Position numbers and translations under genes: made by a program. 31,384 nt of DNA from JAICWP01 sp035278025 (GTDB taxonomy: Bacteria > Acidobacteriota > Terriglobia > Terriglobales > Acidobacteriaceae): assembly GCA_035278025.1 (NCBI GenBank), contig DATEJK010000185.1, forward strand, positions 1-31,384, written 5' to 3'. The notes under the pieces were generated by a model. That model was not told where the DNA came from. It saw nothing but the letters and a program-made list of their open reading frames with translations, and ran no database searches. Shown here one piece after another: positions 22,600 to 30,227 of this stretch (position 1 is the stretch's first letter; each line of letters opens with the position of its first letter).

Positions 22600-23059
22600 A
22601 ATGGCGCCGGCGCACACCTGGCAAAGAGTGCAGATGAACCGGAGGTTCTCCCGCCGTTTGCCGAGAGCCGCCAAGGGTGGGGCGCCGGCGTCCGCCCTCG
22701 ACCCCGGGCTGTGGATCTACCGGCAGCGGACAGCGGCGCTGCTCAACCGTTATCTTCGCCTTTCGCTGGAGGTGGGGCGGCTGCCTTCGGTGCTGGGGCG
22801 GGAGTTTTTCCGCAGTTCCTACCACCGGCGGCAGAACGTCACTTTCGAGGACGCGGTGATCTTCGTACACGACGTGGAGCATTGCCTGGAGGAGCTGGAC
22901 CTGTTTTCCCAGGAAGTGCTGGTGTGGGTGGTGCTGCAGGGCTACTCGCAGGAGAAGGCTTCGCGGGTGCTGGGTTGCGCGCGACGCACCGTCTCACGTC
23001 ACGTTCCGGAGGCGCTGGACCGATTGAGCGAGATCCTGATTCGGGAACAGATGCTGTGA
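22586..23059 (+). CDS. Sigma-70 region 4-like helix-turn-helix protein
   Basis: A 157-aa protein. The C-terminal 65 residues match the sigma region 4 pattern: LDLFSQEVLVWVVLQGYSQEKASRVLGCARRTVSRHVPEALDRL, with the helix-turn-helix at about 117-140. No clear region 2 is visible in the N-terminal part (basic, then LLNRYLRLSLEVGRL), so it is not a standard ECF sigma factor. It may act as a DNA-binding adaptor or as a diverged phage-type late-gene activator. The start overlaps the preceding zinc-ribbon gene (ATGAGCACCTGTGA). Confidence 0.7.
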   Translation: MSTCEMAPAHTWQRVQMNRRFSRRLPRAAKGGAPASALDPGLWIYRQRTAALLNRYLRLSLEVGRLPSVLGREFFRSSYHRRQNVTFEDAVIFVHDVEHCLEELDLFSQEVLVWVVLQGYSQEKASRVLGCARRTVSRHVPEALDRLSEILIREQML

Positions 23060-23115
23060 GCGGGCCTCATCAAAAAATCAAGGGCGAAAGCGCGGACAGC
23101 AAGGAGGAGAAAGGG

Positions 23116-23487
23116 ATGGAGGACACCAAAGGCACGGAAGACAATGAGCGCTCCGGCAAGAAGAAGGGGAAACAGGCAAAAAAGCCAGCGGAGCCGAAGC
23201 TGCGGGAGGTGAGGCGAAAGGCGGTGGCGGCAATGTCTCCGAAAGTAACGGACATCGCGAAGGCGCTCGCCGAGCTGGCCAAAGAGGGAAATTGCCAGGC
23301 GGCGAAGCTGGTGTTCGAATTTCTGGGAATTTTCCCGCCACCGGCGGCAGAGGAGGAAGAGGACGACACGCTGGCGCGATACCTGCTGCGGCAATTGGGG
23401 ATTCCCGATCATCCCACGGAAGAGGAAATTACGAAGGTCCTGAATGCGGGAGGTGAAGCAAACGCTGATAACGTAGAATCATCCTGA
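23116..23487 (+). CDS. Charged helical protein of unknown function
   Basis: A 123-aa protein preceded by AAGGAGG. The first 40 residues are Lys/Glu-rich and probably disordered (SGKKKGKQAKKPAEPK). Then come helices VTDIAKALAELAKEGNCQAAKLVFEFLG, an acidic Glu/Asp run and a final helical pair (TLARYLLRQLG, TEEEITKVLNAG). The small size, charge and position recall phage small terminase or scaffold-like proteins, but I see no defining motif, so function is not assigned. Confidence 0.65.
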   Translation: MEDTKGTEDNERSGKKKGKQAKKPAEPKLREVRRKAVAAMSPKVTDIAKALAELAKEGNCQAAKLVFEFLGIFPPPAAEEEEDDTLARYLLRQLGIPDHPTEEEITKVLNAGGEANADNVESS

Positions 23488-23532
23488 TAGAGTTGATTCG
23501 GCCGCGAGGCGGAGAGGGCGAACCCAAACGGA

Positions 23533-24051
23533 ATGGATATGACCTGGGTGACGGAACGGATTGCGCTGGGCGGGGCGATCTGGAGCGACGACAACATGCA
23601 GGAAGTGGCGCGCAGCGGGGTAACCCACATCATTGACATGCAAATCGAATTCGATGATACGGAACTGGCGCGGCCGTATGGAATCGAGGTGCTGTGGAAC
23701 GGGACGGATGACGATTTCAAGCCCAAACCCCCGGAGCTGTTCGAAAAAGGAGTGGAGTTCGGGCTTGCGGCGCTGGAGGATAACGGGAACAAGCTGTACA
23801 TCCATTGCGCGGCGGGAGTGCACCGGGCGGCGATGATGACGCTGGCGCTGCTGGGGGCGATGGGATGGGAGATGGAAGAGGCCATGGAAACCGTGCAGGG
23901 GAGGCGGCCGGTGGTGGATTTTGCAGACGTATATCTGGGCAGCGTGAAGAAGTATTTGCGCCAGCAGGGGCTGTCAAGGGGGGCGCCGAAGGCAAGTGAT
24001 TCAGGGGACGGAGAAAAAGGGCGACGAACAAAGGCGCGGAATAGAGTTTGA
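23533..24051 (+). CDS. Dual-specificity protein phosphatase-like
   Basis: A 172-aa protein. The cysteine-phosphatase loop HCAAGVHR (His91, nucleophile Cys92, Arg98) is intact and is preceded by a hydrophobic strand (KLYIHC), as in the dual-specificity family. The expected general acid is probably one of Asp59-Asp61 (WNGTDDDF). It should hydrolyse phospho-Tyr/Ser/Thr, or perhaps phosphorylated small molecules, in the cytoplasm. The C-terminal 25 residues are polar and basic. It closes the run of small genes: two strong terminators follow at 24100 and 24189. A Ser/Thr kinase lies 5 kb away, but no link is shown. Confidence 0.85.
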   Translation: MDMTWVTERIALGGAIWSDDNMQEVARSGVTHIIDMQIEFDDTELARPYGIEVLWNGTDDDFKPKPPELFEKGVEFGLAALEDNGNKLYIHCAAGVHRAAMMTLALLGAMGWEMEEAMETVQGRRPVVDFADVYLGSVKKYLRQQGLSRGAPKASDSGDGEKGRRTKARNRV

Positions 24052-24099
24052 ATTTGCTATTCTGAATCTAACATTCGAAATTTAGAACTTGGCAATTGA

Positions 24100-24127
24100 G
24101 GGCACGCTAACCGGCGTGCCCTTTTTT
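24100..24127 (+). terminator. Rho-independent terminator after the phosphatase gene
   Basis: GGGCACGC-TAACCG-GCGTGCCC followed by six T. A perfect 8-bp stem. Confidence 0.92.
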
Positions 24128-24188
24128 AGTGGCCAGCAATTCGTGCTTGATCTCGCTCCGGACAGGCCAGGAGCGGGAAGGGGACAGG

Positions 24189-24214
24189 AAGCCGCCCATG
24201 AGGGCGGCTTTTTT
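24189..24214 (+). terminator. Second Rho-independent terminator
   Basis: AAGCCGCCC-ATGA-GGGCGGCTT followed directly by more T, giving a 9-bp stem. It lies 62 bp after the first terminator. The DNA between them holds no gene and could be the end of a short independent transcript. Confidence 0.9.
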
Positions 24215-24252
24215 GCTGCCGACGAGACGCGAGTGAACGGAGAAATTCGACT

Positions 24253-24486
24253 TTGAAAACAACAGCATGGGTGCTGCTGCTGGCGGCAGCGGCATGGGGG
24301 CAACAGGTAGCGGTGCCGCAAGGCGGGAGCCTGGGTCCGAGCTGCCACCGTCATCACATTGCTGCATGTAGGGGTGGATTATTTCAGGATGCAGGGGCGG
24401 TAGAGGGATGGAGTAACTGTGTAATTGAAACAGGCAGGGGAGGGCCGCGACCGAAAAACGCCGGGTCCTTCGACTTCGCAGGATGA
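24253..24486 (+). pseudogene. Possible remnant of a secreted-protein gene
   Basis: From a TTG start, the frame encodes a convincing signal peptide (KTTAWVLLLAAAAWGQQVAV), then quickly loses protein-like character and runs into the dispersed repeat at 24464-24521. GGAG lies 11 bases upstream. This looks like the 5' end of an exported-protein gene cut off by rearrangement, though chance is possible. Confidence 0.3.
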
Positions 24487-24521
24487 CAGTTCATTTTTTC
24501 TGCTGCGCTCAGGATGACAGT
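24464..24521. repeat. Dispersed repeat with CAGGATGACAGT units
   Basis: GGTCCTTCGACTTCGCAGGATGACAGT (24464-24490) and GCTGCGCTCAGGATGACAGT (24502-24521) are two versions of one unit; a third, CTCACTCAGGATGACA, lies at 26167-26182. They are non-coding and similar to a repeat commonly seen between acidobacterial genes (from memory). Confidence 0.6.
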
Positions 24522-24559
24522 GGTGGGGACGGGAGAGCTATTAATAAGGAGGAATGATA

Positions 24560-24829
24560 ATGAATTTCTTGTCGAAGCTGTTACGGGGAATAGCGTTTGT
24601 TCCGGCGGTGGTGCAGGGGATAGAGGGGCTGTTCGGGAGCCGGACAGGATCGGAGAAAAAAGAAGCGGCTCTGAGTTTTGTGGGAGCGGCGCTTTCGATG
24701 ACCGAGTCCATCAGCAGCCGGGAAATTGTGGACGAGGGGAAGTTCCGCGAAGGGCTGGGCAAGATAATAGATGGGACGGTGCAATGCCTGAACGCTTCGG
24801 CGTGGGCAAAACCCAAGCAGGCAAGTTAG
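24560..24829 (+). CDS. Small phage-associated-type protein of unknown function
   Basis: An 89-aa protein. I start it at the second of two close ATGs (24560), since AAGGAGG then has an ideal 7-base spacing. The N-terminus MNFLSKLLRGIAFVPAVVQG is amphipathic or weakly membrane-seeking, then GIEGLFGSRTGSEKKEAALSF and helices to the C-terminal NASAWAKP. I associate this pattern with phage-like gene sets, where its size would fit a holin or accessory lysis protein, but there is no firm transmembrane helix, so that is a guess. Confidence 0.7.
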   Translation: MNFLSKLLRGIAFVPAVVQGIEGLFGSRTGSEKKEAALSFVGAALSMTESISSREIVDEGKFREGLGKIIDGTVQCLNASAWAKPKQAS

Positions 24830-24838
24830 TTAGCCGGG

Positions 24839-24867
24839 CAGGCCGATTGCAGGCGGGGATCGGCCTG
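24839..24867 (+). terminator. Strong hairpin after the 89-aa gene
   Basis: CAGGCCGAT (24839-24847) pairs perfectly with ATCGGCCTG (24859-24867). It lies 10 bp after the stop codon, but no T-run follows, so it may act as an mRNA end stabiliser rather than a terminator. Confidence 0.4.
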
Positions 24868-25001
24868 TCCGTAAGCATTACTGAGGTAATTTGGCAGCCG
24901 ACCGCCACTAACCTAGGATGGGCGGTGGTTCCTCCCGCGGTACGCACCTGCGAACGTCCTCTTCGCTGAGTCAGGAGTTTACGGGGGGGAGAGGTAGCGA
25001 T

Positions 25002-26048
25002 GTGGAGTTGGATTCAGTAAAGCAGACGATGGAATCGGCGCTGGCCTGGTCAGCAGCAGGAAGGGACAGCGGAGAAAGCCGGGGTCCGCGAGCTGCAGGG
25101 TTGCGGCGGCGGCTGGAAGAAGTAAACCGCGAGCTGTGGCTGGTGTTGTCGCTGTTCGTGCTGGCGGGATTGAGCAACCTACTGCTGGACGGGCACCACA
25201 TGGTGCTGGGGCTCTACAGCCTGCCCACCTTATTTTCCGCATACATCTATGGACGGCGGCACGCGACCCTGACGGCGCTGGCCAGCCTGTTCCTGGTGGT
25301 GCTGGTCACGTACTTCAATCCGGCGCTATTCCGGCGCAGCAATGTTAGCCTGGGCGGATACGACAAGTGGTTTGAGATCATGGTGTGGGGCGGGATCCTG
25401 ATGATCACGGCGTACACCATGGGCACGCTATACGAAAAGAAAGAAGCGCACGTACGGGAACTGCGGCGGACCTACCATGGCATTCTGATCATCCTGAGCC
25501 AGTTCATTTCCAAAGACAAATACACGCAAAACCACTCGTATCGCGTATCGGTGTACGGGGCGAGAATCGCAGCGCAACTGGGGCTATCTCCGGACCGGGT
25601 GGAAGACGTGAGAGCAGCGGCGCTGCTGCATGATCTGGGGAAGCTGGAAGTGAGCCGGGACATCCTGCACAAAGCGTCGCGGCTGACGGCAAATGAATCG
25701 GAGCAGATGCGGAAGCACGTGGACTATGGGATTGATATGCTGGAGCCGGTGGGCGGGTCGCTTTCGCGGCTGATACCGATCATCCTGGCGCATCACGACA
25801 AGTTTGACGGGACAGGATACCACCCGACGCAGGGGGAGAAAATTCCGCTGGAAGCGCGGATACTTTCGGTGGCGGATGTGTACGATTCGCTGACCAGCGA
25901 CCGTCCGTACCGGAAAGCGATGTCACCCTTCGACGCCAAAGAGACGATCATGAAAGGCGCAGGGAGCGATTTCGACCCGCAGGTGGTAGAGGCGTTCGTG
26001 GCCGCGTTCCGCAAAGGGCAGATGGAAGTGCCGGAAGTGCTGGTGTAG
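25002..26048 (+). CDS. Membrane-bound HD-GYP phosphodiesterase
   Basis: A 348-aa protein from the GTG at 25002, chosen because GAGAGG lies 7 bases upstream; an ATG at 24918 would add 28 residues of non-protein-like sequence. Four membrane helices lie at about 45-62, 68-84, 87-106 and 124-143, then a linker and the HD-GYP domain (about 160-345). Metal and active-site residues are present: His178, the HD pair His210-Asp211 with Lys214 (HDLGK), His239, His264-His265, and the GYP-type loop DGTGYHP, where His replaces the usual direct GYP. This family degrades cyclic-di-GMP. Together with the GGDEF/EAL protein at 14.8-17.3 kb it suggests that this nucleotide is used here. Confidence 0.92.
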   Translation: MELDSVKQTMESALAWSAAGRDSGESRGPRAAGLRRRLEEVNRELWLVLSLFVLAGLSNLLLDGHHMVLGLYSLPTLFSAYIYGRRHATLTALASLFLVVLVTYFNPALFRRSNVSLGGYDKWFEIMVWGGILMITAYTMGTLYEKKEAHVRELRRTYHGILIILSQFISKDKYTQNHSYRVSVYGARIAAQLGLSPDRVEDVRAAALLHDLGKLEVSRDILHKASRLTANESEQMRKHVDYGIDMLEPVGGSLSRLIPIILAHHDKFDGTGYHPTQGEKIPLEARILSVADVYDSLTSDRPYRKAMSPFDAKETIMKGAGSDFDPQVVEAFVAAFRKGQMEVPEVLV

Positions 26049-26182
26049 TTCCTACCTTTTATTCCTTGTTTCACCGCCGAGCCGCGGGCGAGGGCGCCCG
26101 GTCCACAATGTCTCCCCGGTGAATGCATAGGTCCTGGTCGCACTTGCCTGGCAAGCTGGGCTCGCGCTCACTCAGGATGACA

Positions 26183-26204
26183 TCTGCTGATGAGTATCAG
26201 CAGA
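26183..26204. repeat. Perfect palindrome TCTGCTGAT-GAGT-ATCAGCAGA
   Basis: A 9-4-9 hairpin between the convergent HD-GYP gene and the - strand operon. No T-run follows on either strand. It could be a bidirectional mRNA end or a protein-binding site. The rest of 26049-26255 is non-coding. Confidence 0.6.
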
Positions 26205-26255
26205 AGTGAGGAGCCGTGTTGCCCAACGCGGCTCCTACGCGAAAGCTTAGGCGGG

Positions 26256-26807
26256 CTACGCCGCTGCGGAGATTTTTGTCGCCTGCGGAACAAATTCGAC
26301 CTTCTTCTTCAGAAAAAAGTCAGTCGGACAACCATCCTTGATTTTCTTCCCCAACTTTTCCAAGGCAACAGCTACTTCCTTTTTTTTGTTGGCGAGCAAA
26401 TGGATCAGGAGGGTGTGCTCGTCGGGAGTGAGGCGGAGGCCGTACTGATAAGCAACGAGAGTGGGGTCGAAGTTGGGATCGTCGAAACTCTCGAACATAG
26501 CAGTGCGGAAGGCGTCGTCCATGACGCCGGCTGCAACCACAGCCTCGATACCTAAAGTGGCGTAGAGGCAGGGCTTTTTAGGGCAGATGACGATCATGGC
26601 GACGTCGGTCTGGGTGGGGCTGCGGGTGGGTGACACCATTTGGGTGAGATCGGCGACCTCGTCATCGGTAATGGGAATGCCGTGCTGATGCATCAAGGGT
26701 AGGACTGGAACGCCGTGGAAATAGGACTCGCGGACATGCTCGTCGAGGCAAAGCGCTCCCAGAGCGGTCAAGACATTCTGGCGGAGAACCTTTTGGGGTT
26801 TAGACAT
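26256..26807 (-). CDS. Two-repeat protein resembling NHLP/Os1348-type domains, in operon with a kinase
   Basis: A 183-aa protein with a GAGGTG ribosome site before the ATG. It contains two related segments: about 10-58 (ALCLDEHVRESYF, then HGIPITDDEVADL) and about 84-140 (GVMDDAFRTAMFE, then YGLRLTPDEHTLL). Each reads as helix, D-E/D-x-x-R-x-x-x-F, loop, G-(I/L)-x-(I/L)-T-x-D/E-E, helix. That is the pattern of the Os1348/NHLP small-domain clan as I recall it. Between them lies CPKKPC, a possible metal or disulfide site. The Lys-rich end (KKKEVAVALEKLGKKIKDG) is helical. It begins 27 bp after the stop of the upstream kinase gene and is probably co-transcribed with it. Function unknown; no RiPP-type Gly-Gly leader site is visible. 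Confidence 0.75.
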   Translation of the reverse strand: MSKPQKVLRQNVLTALGALCLDEHVRESYFHGVPVLPLMHQHGIPITDDEVADLTQMVSPTRSPTQTDVAMIVICPKKPCLYATLGIEAVVAAGVMDDAFRTAMFESFDDPNFDPTLVAYQYGLRLTPDEHTLLIHLLANKKKEVAVALEKLGKKIKDGCPTDFFLKKKVEFVPQATKISAAA

Positions 26808-26834
26808 ATGCCACCTCGTCCTTTCTAAGGAAGA

Positions 26835-29675
26835 TTATTGGGTTGTGAGTTGCTGGTATTCGCGGGCAGCGAGGCGACGAATGGGCAAGTCGTCGGCTTG
26901 CCGCCACAGGCTGAAAAACGCCTGGTAATGGGAGCGGGCCTGAGGAGTGCTATTGAGGCGAAGAAAAGCGCGGGCCAGCTGGAGATGTGCCAGAGCGAGA
27001 TCGGGAGGAAAGTCATTCTGCAGAACTTCTCCGCGACGAGCGAGGAAGAGCTGCCACTGTTCAACAGCTCGAGGCCAGTCCTGCTGCTGCTCATAAGCAC
27101 GAGCCAGGTTGCGAAACAGCTCGGGATGGGGATAGCGGGAAATGCCTACCTGCAAGGAGACCACAGCCTGAGCGGGATGGCCGGCGGCGAGAGCGATGGC
27201 GCCTTCGAGGCCATAAAAACAACTATGGTTCCAGGCGGTAGGGGTTTCGCGACGAATGAGATCGAGGCGATGGAGGACGTAGCGAGCACGGGAGAGATTG
27301 CCGGCCTCGGCGAAGAGCAGACCAGCATCAGTAAGGTCGCTGGTCTGCAGGGCAGAAGGAGGCGAAGCGAGAATCTGTTCGGCCATTCGGGAGGCGGCGG
27401 GAGAATTGGCCTGGAGGAGGAAAATGTGGCCGAGAAGGCCGCGGTCGAGGAGATGGAGAGTGCGGGAGGAAGCAGGAGCGGTGTTGACCCCGGTGGTAAG
27501 GCTCTGGACGGCGGACTGCAGCTTGCCCTGGTAGAGGTCGGCGATGGCGAGGTAATAATGGCCGAGTTCGCGCTCGGTTTCAGAACCGCGAGTGAGGAGG
27601 AAGAACTGTTCGCGGGCGCGAGCAATGTCATCGAGGGCGAGATGAGCAAGACCGGCGCTCCAGGGGAGGTAAGGAGAAGAAAGGCCGCGGCGGCGGGCGA
27701 GGTCGACAGCCAGAAGAGCCTGCTGGGGCTGGTTGTTGCGGGTGAGGCAAAAAGCAAGACGGCCGTGGATGGGAGGGGAGTCGGGGTTGAGTTGAAGGGC
27801 GCGGCGCAACTCAGCGATGGCGGCGGGCAACTGGTTCAAGTTGTAGTACTGACGAGCGAGCTGGTAGTGGGTGTCAGGATCGTCGGGATAAAGGCCAACC
27901 AGGCTGCGCAAGGACTGACCAGCGCGGTCGTAATTCTCCCGGGTCTCGAAATAAGCAGCCTCAATGAGCAGGCGCTCACGCTCGCTGACGTTGTGACGAA
28001 GCTGGAAGGCCAGGGTTAATTCAGCGAGGGCCTGGGGATTCTTGCCGACAATCCAGCCGTAGTATTCGCCGAGGCGGAGATGAGCCATGGCGAACTGGGG
28101 ATCGAGATCGAGAGCGGTGCGCAAAAGCGGAGGAGCGTCATCAGGCTTACCCTGGGCGATAAGGTCGGCAGCCTGGGAATAGAGCTGGAGAGCGTCAAGG
28201 GACTGGGTGGTGACCAGGGCCAGAGGGCGGCTGTTGCGGCGGATGCCAGCCAGGGATTCGCCAAGGCGGGAGCGCATACGGGAAGCAAGAGAATCCATCT
28301 GGGCAAAAAGGTCGGTCTTCTCCGCGAAGCGGCTCCTCTCGGCAAAAAGGACTTCGTCGCGGGCGGGGTCGAGGGCGCGAAGGGTGATTTGGAAAGAGCC
28401 GCCGAGGCGGACGATGCTGCCGGCGAGGAGGAGGGGCACGTTTTCGCGGCGGCAGATTTCGCGAGCCAGCGCTTCGTCAATGCGAGTTTCATCGCCGCGC
28501 TGCATGCGCTGCAGGGCCTCATAAATACGAGAACGGGGGTAAACATTGAAGTAACGAGACTGCTGCAAGGAGATGGTGAGAGCCTCACGCAGGGCCTGGT
28601 CAGGAAGGGGCTCACGGCCGGGATTGTCGAGGTCGGCGATGAGCACCGAACTGCGAGGCTGGAGCACCGGGGGATGGAGCCAGCGGTAAAAGGATGGAGA
28701 ACGCAGACCAGCAACGGCGAGGGTGAGGAGAAGGAGTACGGCGAAGAGCAGCCAAGAGCGGCGGCGGCGGGGAACAGAGGTAAGGCGCACACTGGTAGTG
28801 TGGAAATCGGGCTGAAAGGCTTGCAGGGCGGAGAGCAATTCGGCGGCAGAGGCAAAGCGCTGGCGCGGGTCCTTGGCCAAGAGGCGGGTAACGACGGACT
28901 GAAGAGCGGCGGGCACGCGGGAATTGAAAAGCGACAAGGGCGCGGGGTCGTGATGGAGGATGCGCTCACTGGTAGCGATGAAAGTGCCGGCAAGGAAGGG
29001 ATTTCTGCCGGTGAGAGCTTCGTAGAAAACCACGCCCAAGGAGAAGAGGTCGGCGCGCCCGTCAGGAATTTCCTCGCGTAAGAGCTCCGGGGCCATGTAG
29101 GCGGGAGTGCCGGCGAGGGTGGTGAAGCGATCCATGGTAGAGCTGCGATCGGAACGGGGGAGGTGGCGAGCCAGGCCGAGGTCGAGGACCTTCACCTGAC
29201 CGGCAGGTGTGAGCATGATGTTTTCCGGCTTGATATCGCCATGAATGATGCCGTGCTCATGAGCGGCCACGAGGGCCTGGGCGCACTGCAGGGCGATATC
29301 GAGGAACTGCTGCAGAGTGAGAGGGTGGCGCAGACGCTGGCGCAAAGTTTCGCCCGCGACGTATTCCATAACCAGAAGGATTTCCTGGCCCTGCTCAAGG
29401 ACGTCATAGATGGCGGCAATGTGAGGATCGTTGAGGCGGGAGGTGCGCTCGGCCTCGCGGAGGAAGCGGCGGCGGCAAACGGGGTCGTCGCGCAGGGCGG
29501 GAGCCATGCGCTTGAGGGCGACAATGCGGCCGAGCTTGCTGTCGCGGGCGCGATACACCTCGCCCATTCCCCCGCCGCCCAGCCGCTCACCGATGCGGAA
29601 GCGGCTGACCGTCAGGCCGGTCAGGGAAGGAACGGAGGCGATGGGTTGCGCTGGTCGCGGTTCCAGCTGCGCCAT
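26835..29675 (-). CDS. Transmembrane Ser/Thr protein kinase with TPR-like C-terminal region
   Basis: A 946-aa protein from the ATG at 29673-29675, with GAGGTG upstream; an in-frame start further upstream would add 66 residues of non-protein-like sequence. The kinase domain (about 25-290) has GERLGGGGMGEVYRA, Lys55, the catalytic loop HGDIKPEN (Asp147, Lys149, Asn152), the metal-binding Asp165 in LDLG (usually DFG) and the APE motif (195-197). The catalytic loop has Gly146 where most kinases have Arg, so it is a non-RD kinase. A transmembrane helix lies at about 308-325. The outer or distal part has a domain LIADLDNPGREPLPDQALREAL at about 343 onward, then many helical TPR-like pairs (for example residues with DPDTHYQLARQYYNLNQLPAA). 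Signals and substrates are unknown; the downstream partner gene is a candidate. Confidence 0.93.
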   Translation of the reverse strand: MAQLEPRPAQPIASVPSLTGLTVSRFRIGERLGGGGMGEVYRARDSKLGRIVALKRMAPALRDDPVCRRRFLREAERTSRLNDPHIAAIYDVLEQGQEILLVMEYVAGETLRQRLRHPLTLQQFLDIALQCAQALVAAHEHGIIHGDIKPENIMLTPAGQVKVLDLGLARHLPRSDRSSTMDRFTTLAGTPAYMAPELLREEIPDGRADLFSLGVVFYEALTGRNPFLAGTFIATSERILHHDPAPLSLFNSRVPAALQSVVTRLLAKDPRQRFASAAELLSALQAFQPDFHTTSVRLTSVPRRRRSWLLFAVLLLLTLAVAGLRSPSFYRWLHPPVLQPRSSVLIADLDNPGREPLPDQALREALTISLQQSRYFNVYPRSRIYEALQRMQRGDETRIDEALAREICRRENVPLLLAGSIVRLGGSFQITLRALDPARDEVLFAERSRFAEKTDLFAQMDSLASRMRSRLGESLAGIRRNSRPLALVTTQSLDALQLYSQAADLIAQGKPDDAPPLLRTALDLDPQFAMAHLRLGEYYGWIVGKNPQALAELTLAFQLRHNVSERERLLIEAAYFETRENYDRAGQSLRSLVGLYPDDPDTHYQLARQYYNLNQLPAAIAELRRALQLNPDSPPIHGRLAFCLTRNNQPQQALLAVDLARRRGLSSPYLPWSAGLAHLALDDIARAREQFFLLTRGSETERELGHYYLAIADLYQGKLQSAVQSLTTGVNTAPASSRTLHLLDRGLLGHIFLLQANSPAASRMAEQILASPPSALQTSDLTDAGLLFAEAGNLSRARYVLHRLDLIRRETPTAWNHSCFYGLEGAIALAAGHPAQAVVSLQVGISRYPHPELFRNLARAYEQQQDWPRAVEQWQLFLARRGEVLQNDFPPDLALAHLQLARAFLRLNSTPQARSHYQAFFSLWRQADDLPIRRLAAREYQQLTTQ

Positions 29676-29866
29676 GGCAACACCTCGCAAACTGCAGGGC
29701 CGAGCTTGGGGCCCGCGGGGGCGGGTGATGACATCACCTGACAAAATCGTAGCTCGGAAGAGAGGAGATGGAACGCAATTCCGCAGAGGCAGCAATTTTT
29801 CAGTTTCAGAATGGGATTGAGGGGGCGTTTTGCTCAGGATTTCCACAATTGCACCGGAAATGGGCA

Positions 29867-29895
29867 TTGACATGTGGTGGGATAGCCTTTAATTT
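29867..29895 (+). promoter_or_regulatory. Possible promoter for the candidate RNA
   Basis: A perfect TTGACA -35 box (29867-29872) is followed after 17 bp by TAATTT (29890-29895), a poor -10 box. Transcription would start near 29902, where the candidate structured RNA begins. The space 29676-29866 contains no other feature that I can support; it should hold the kinase promoter. Confidence 0.4.
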
Positions 29896-29901
29896 CGCGT
29901 G

Positions 29902-30149
29902 CGTCGATGGCTGAAAGGGTTGGCAAAATAAAACAGGCCAGTCCGAGGTAAGCCGGGCGAGATGCTCAGCCGGGTGACCGGAAGAGCAACCGGACCGGAA
30001 AAAACCGACGGCTCTGCGAGGAGCAGTTGGGGTTCGGAACCGCGAAAGCGGTGGTCGCACCAGGGGCTGTGGCGGTGCATGTATCCGGGCGGTCGGCTCC
30101 CTCGCAAGAGCCGGCAGCTGGAGCATAACCAAGGCCGCAGCCCTTTTTA
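29902..30149 (+). ncRNA. Candidate structured non-coding RNA (about 245 nt)
   Basis: In a stretch of about 710 bp without genes, one block is dense with hairpins: GCTC/GAGC (about 30014-30027), GGTT/AACC (about 30028-30044), CCGC-GAAA-GCGG with a GNRA loop (about 30041-30052), and GGCTC/GAGCC (about 30094-30112). A 10-bp stem, GGGCTGTGGC (30064-30073) with GCCGCAGCCC (30134-30143), is followed directly by five T, as in a terminator. The 5' region GGCTG (29909-29913) and TTGG (29920-29923) can pair with CAGCC (30138-30142) and CCAA (30129-30132), which would close the whole RNA and compete with the terminator stem. It lacks the conserved parts of SRP RNA, tmRNA and RNase P RNA that I looked for. 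Class unknown. Confidence 0.4.
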
Positions 30150-30227
30150 ATTGTCAGATCACGGTTTCCCTCCGACGGAGTTCCCTTTCAAGGTTGAAGT
30201 TCTCCTAAAATTAGTGCGCATCTGTAT

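Noticed and set aside
22711..23115. Upstream extension of the 123-aa protein frame through the sigma-like gene
   Set aside because: The extension is Gly/Ala-rich shadow sequence; a strong ribosome site supports the ATG at 23116.
24830..25001. Possible cyclic-di-GMP riboswitch before the HD-GYP gene
   Set aside because: Hairpins are present, but the conserved GEMM core was not found.
30020..30062. Possible tRNA T-arm in GGGGTTCGGAACCGC
   Set aside because: No acceptor stem, anticodon arm or D-arm could be fitted around it.
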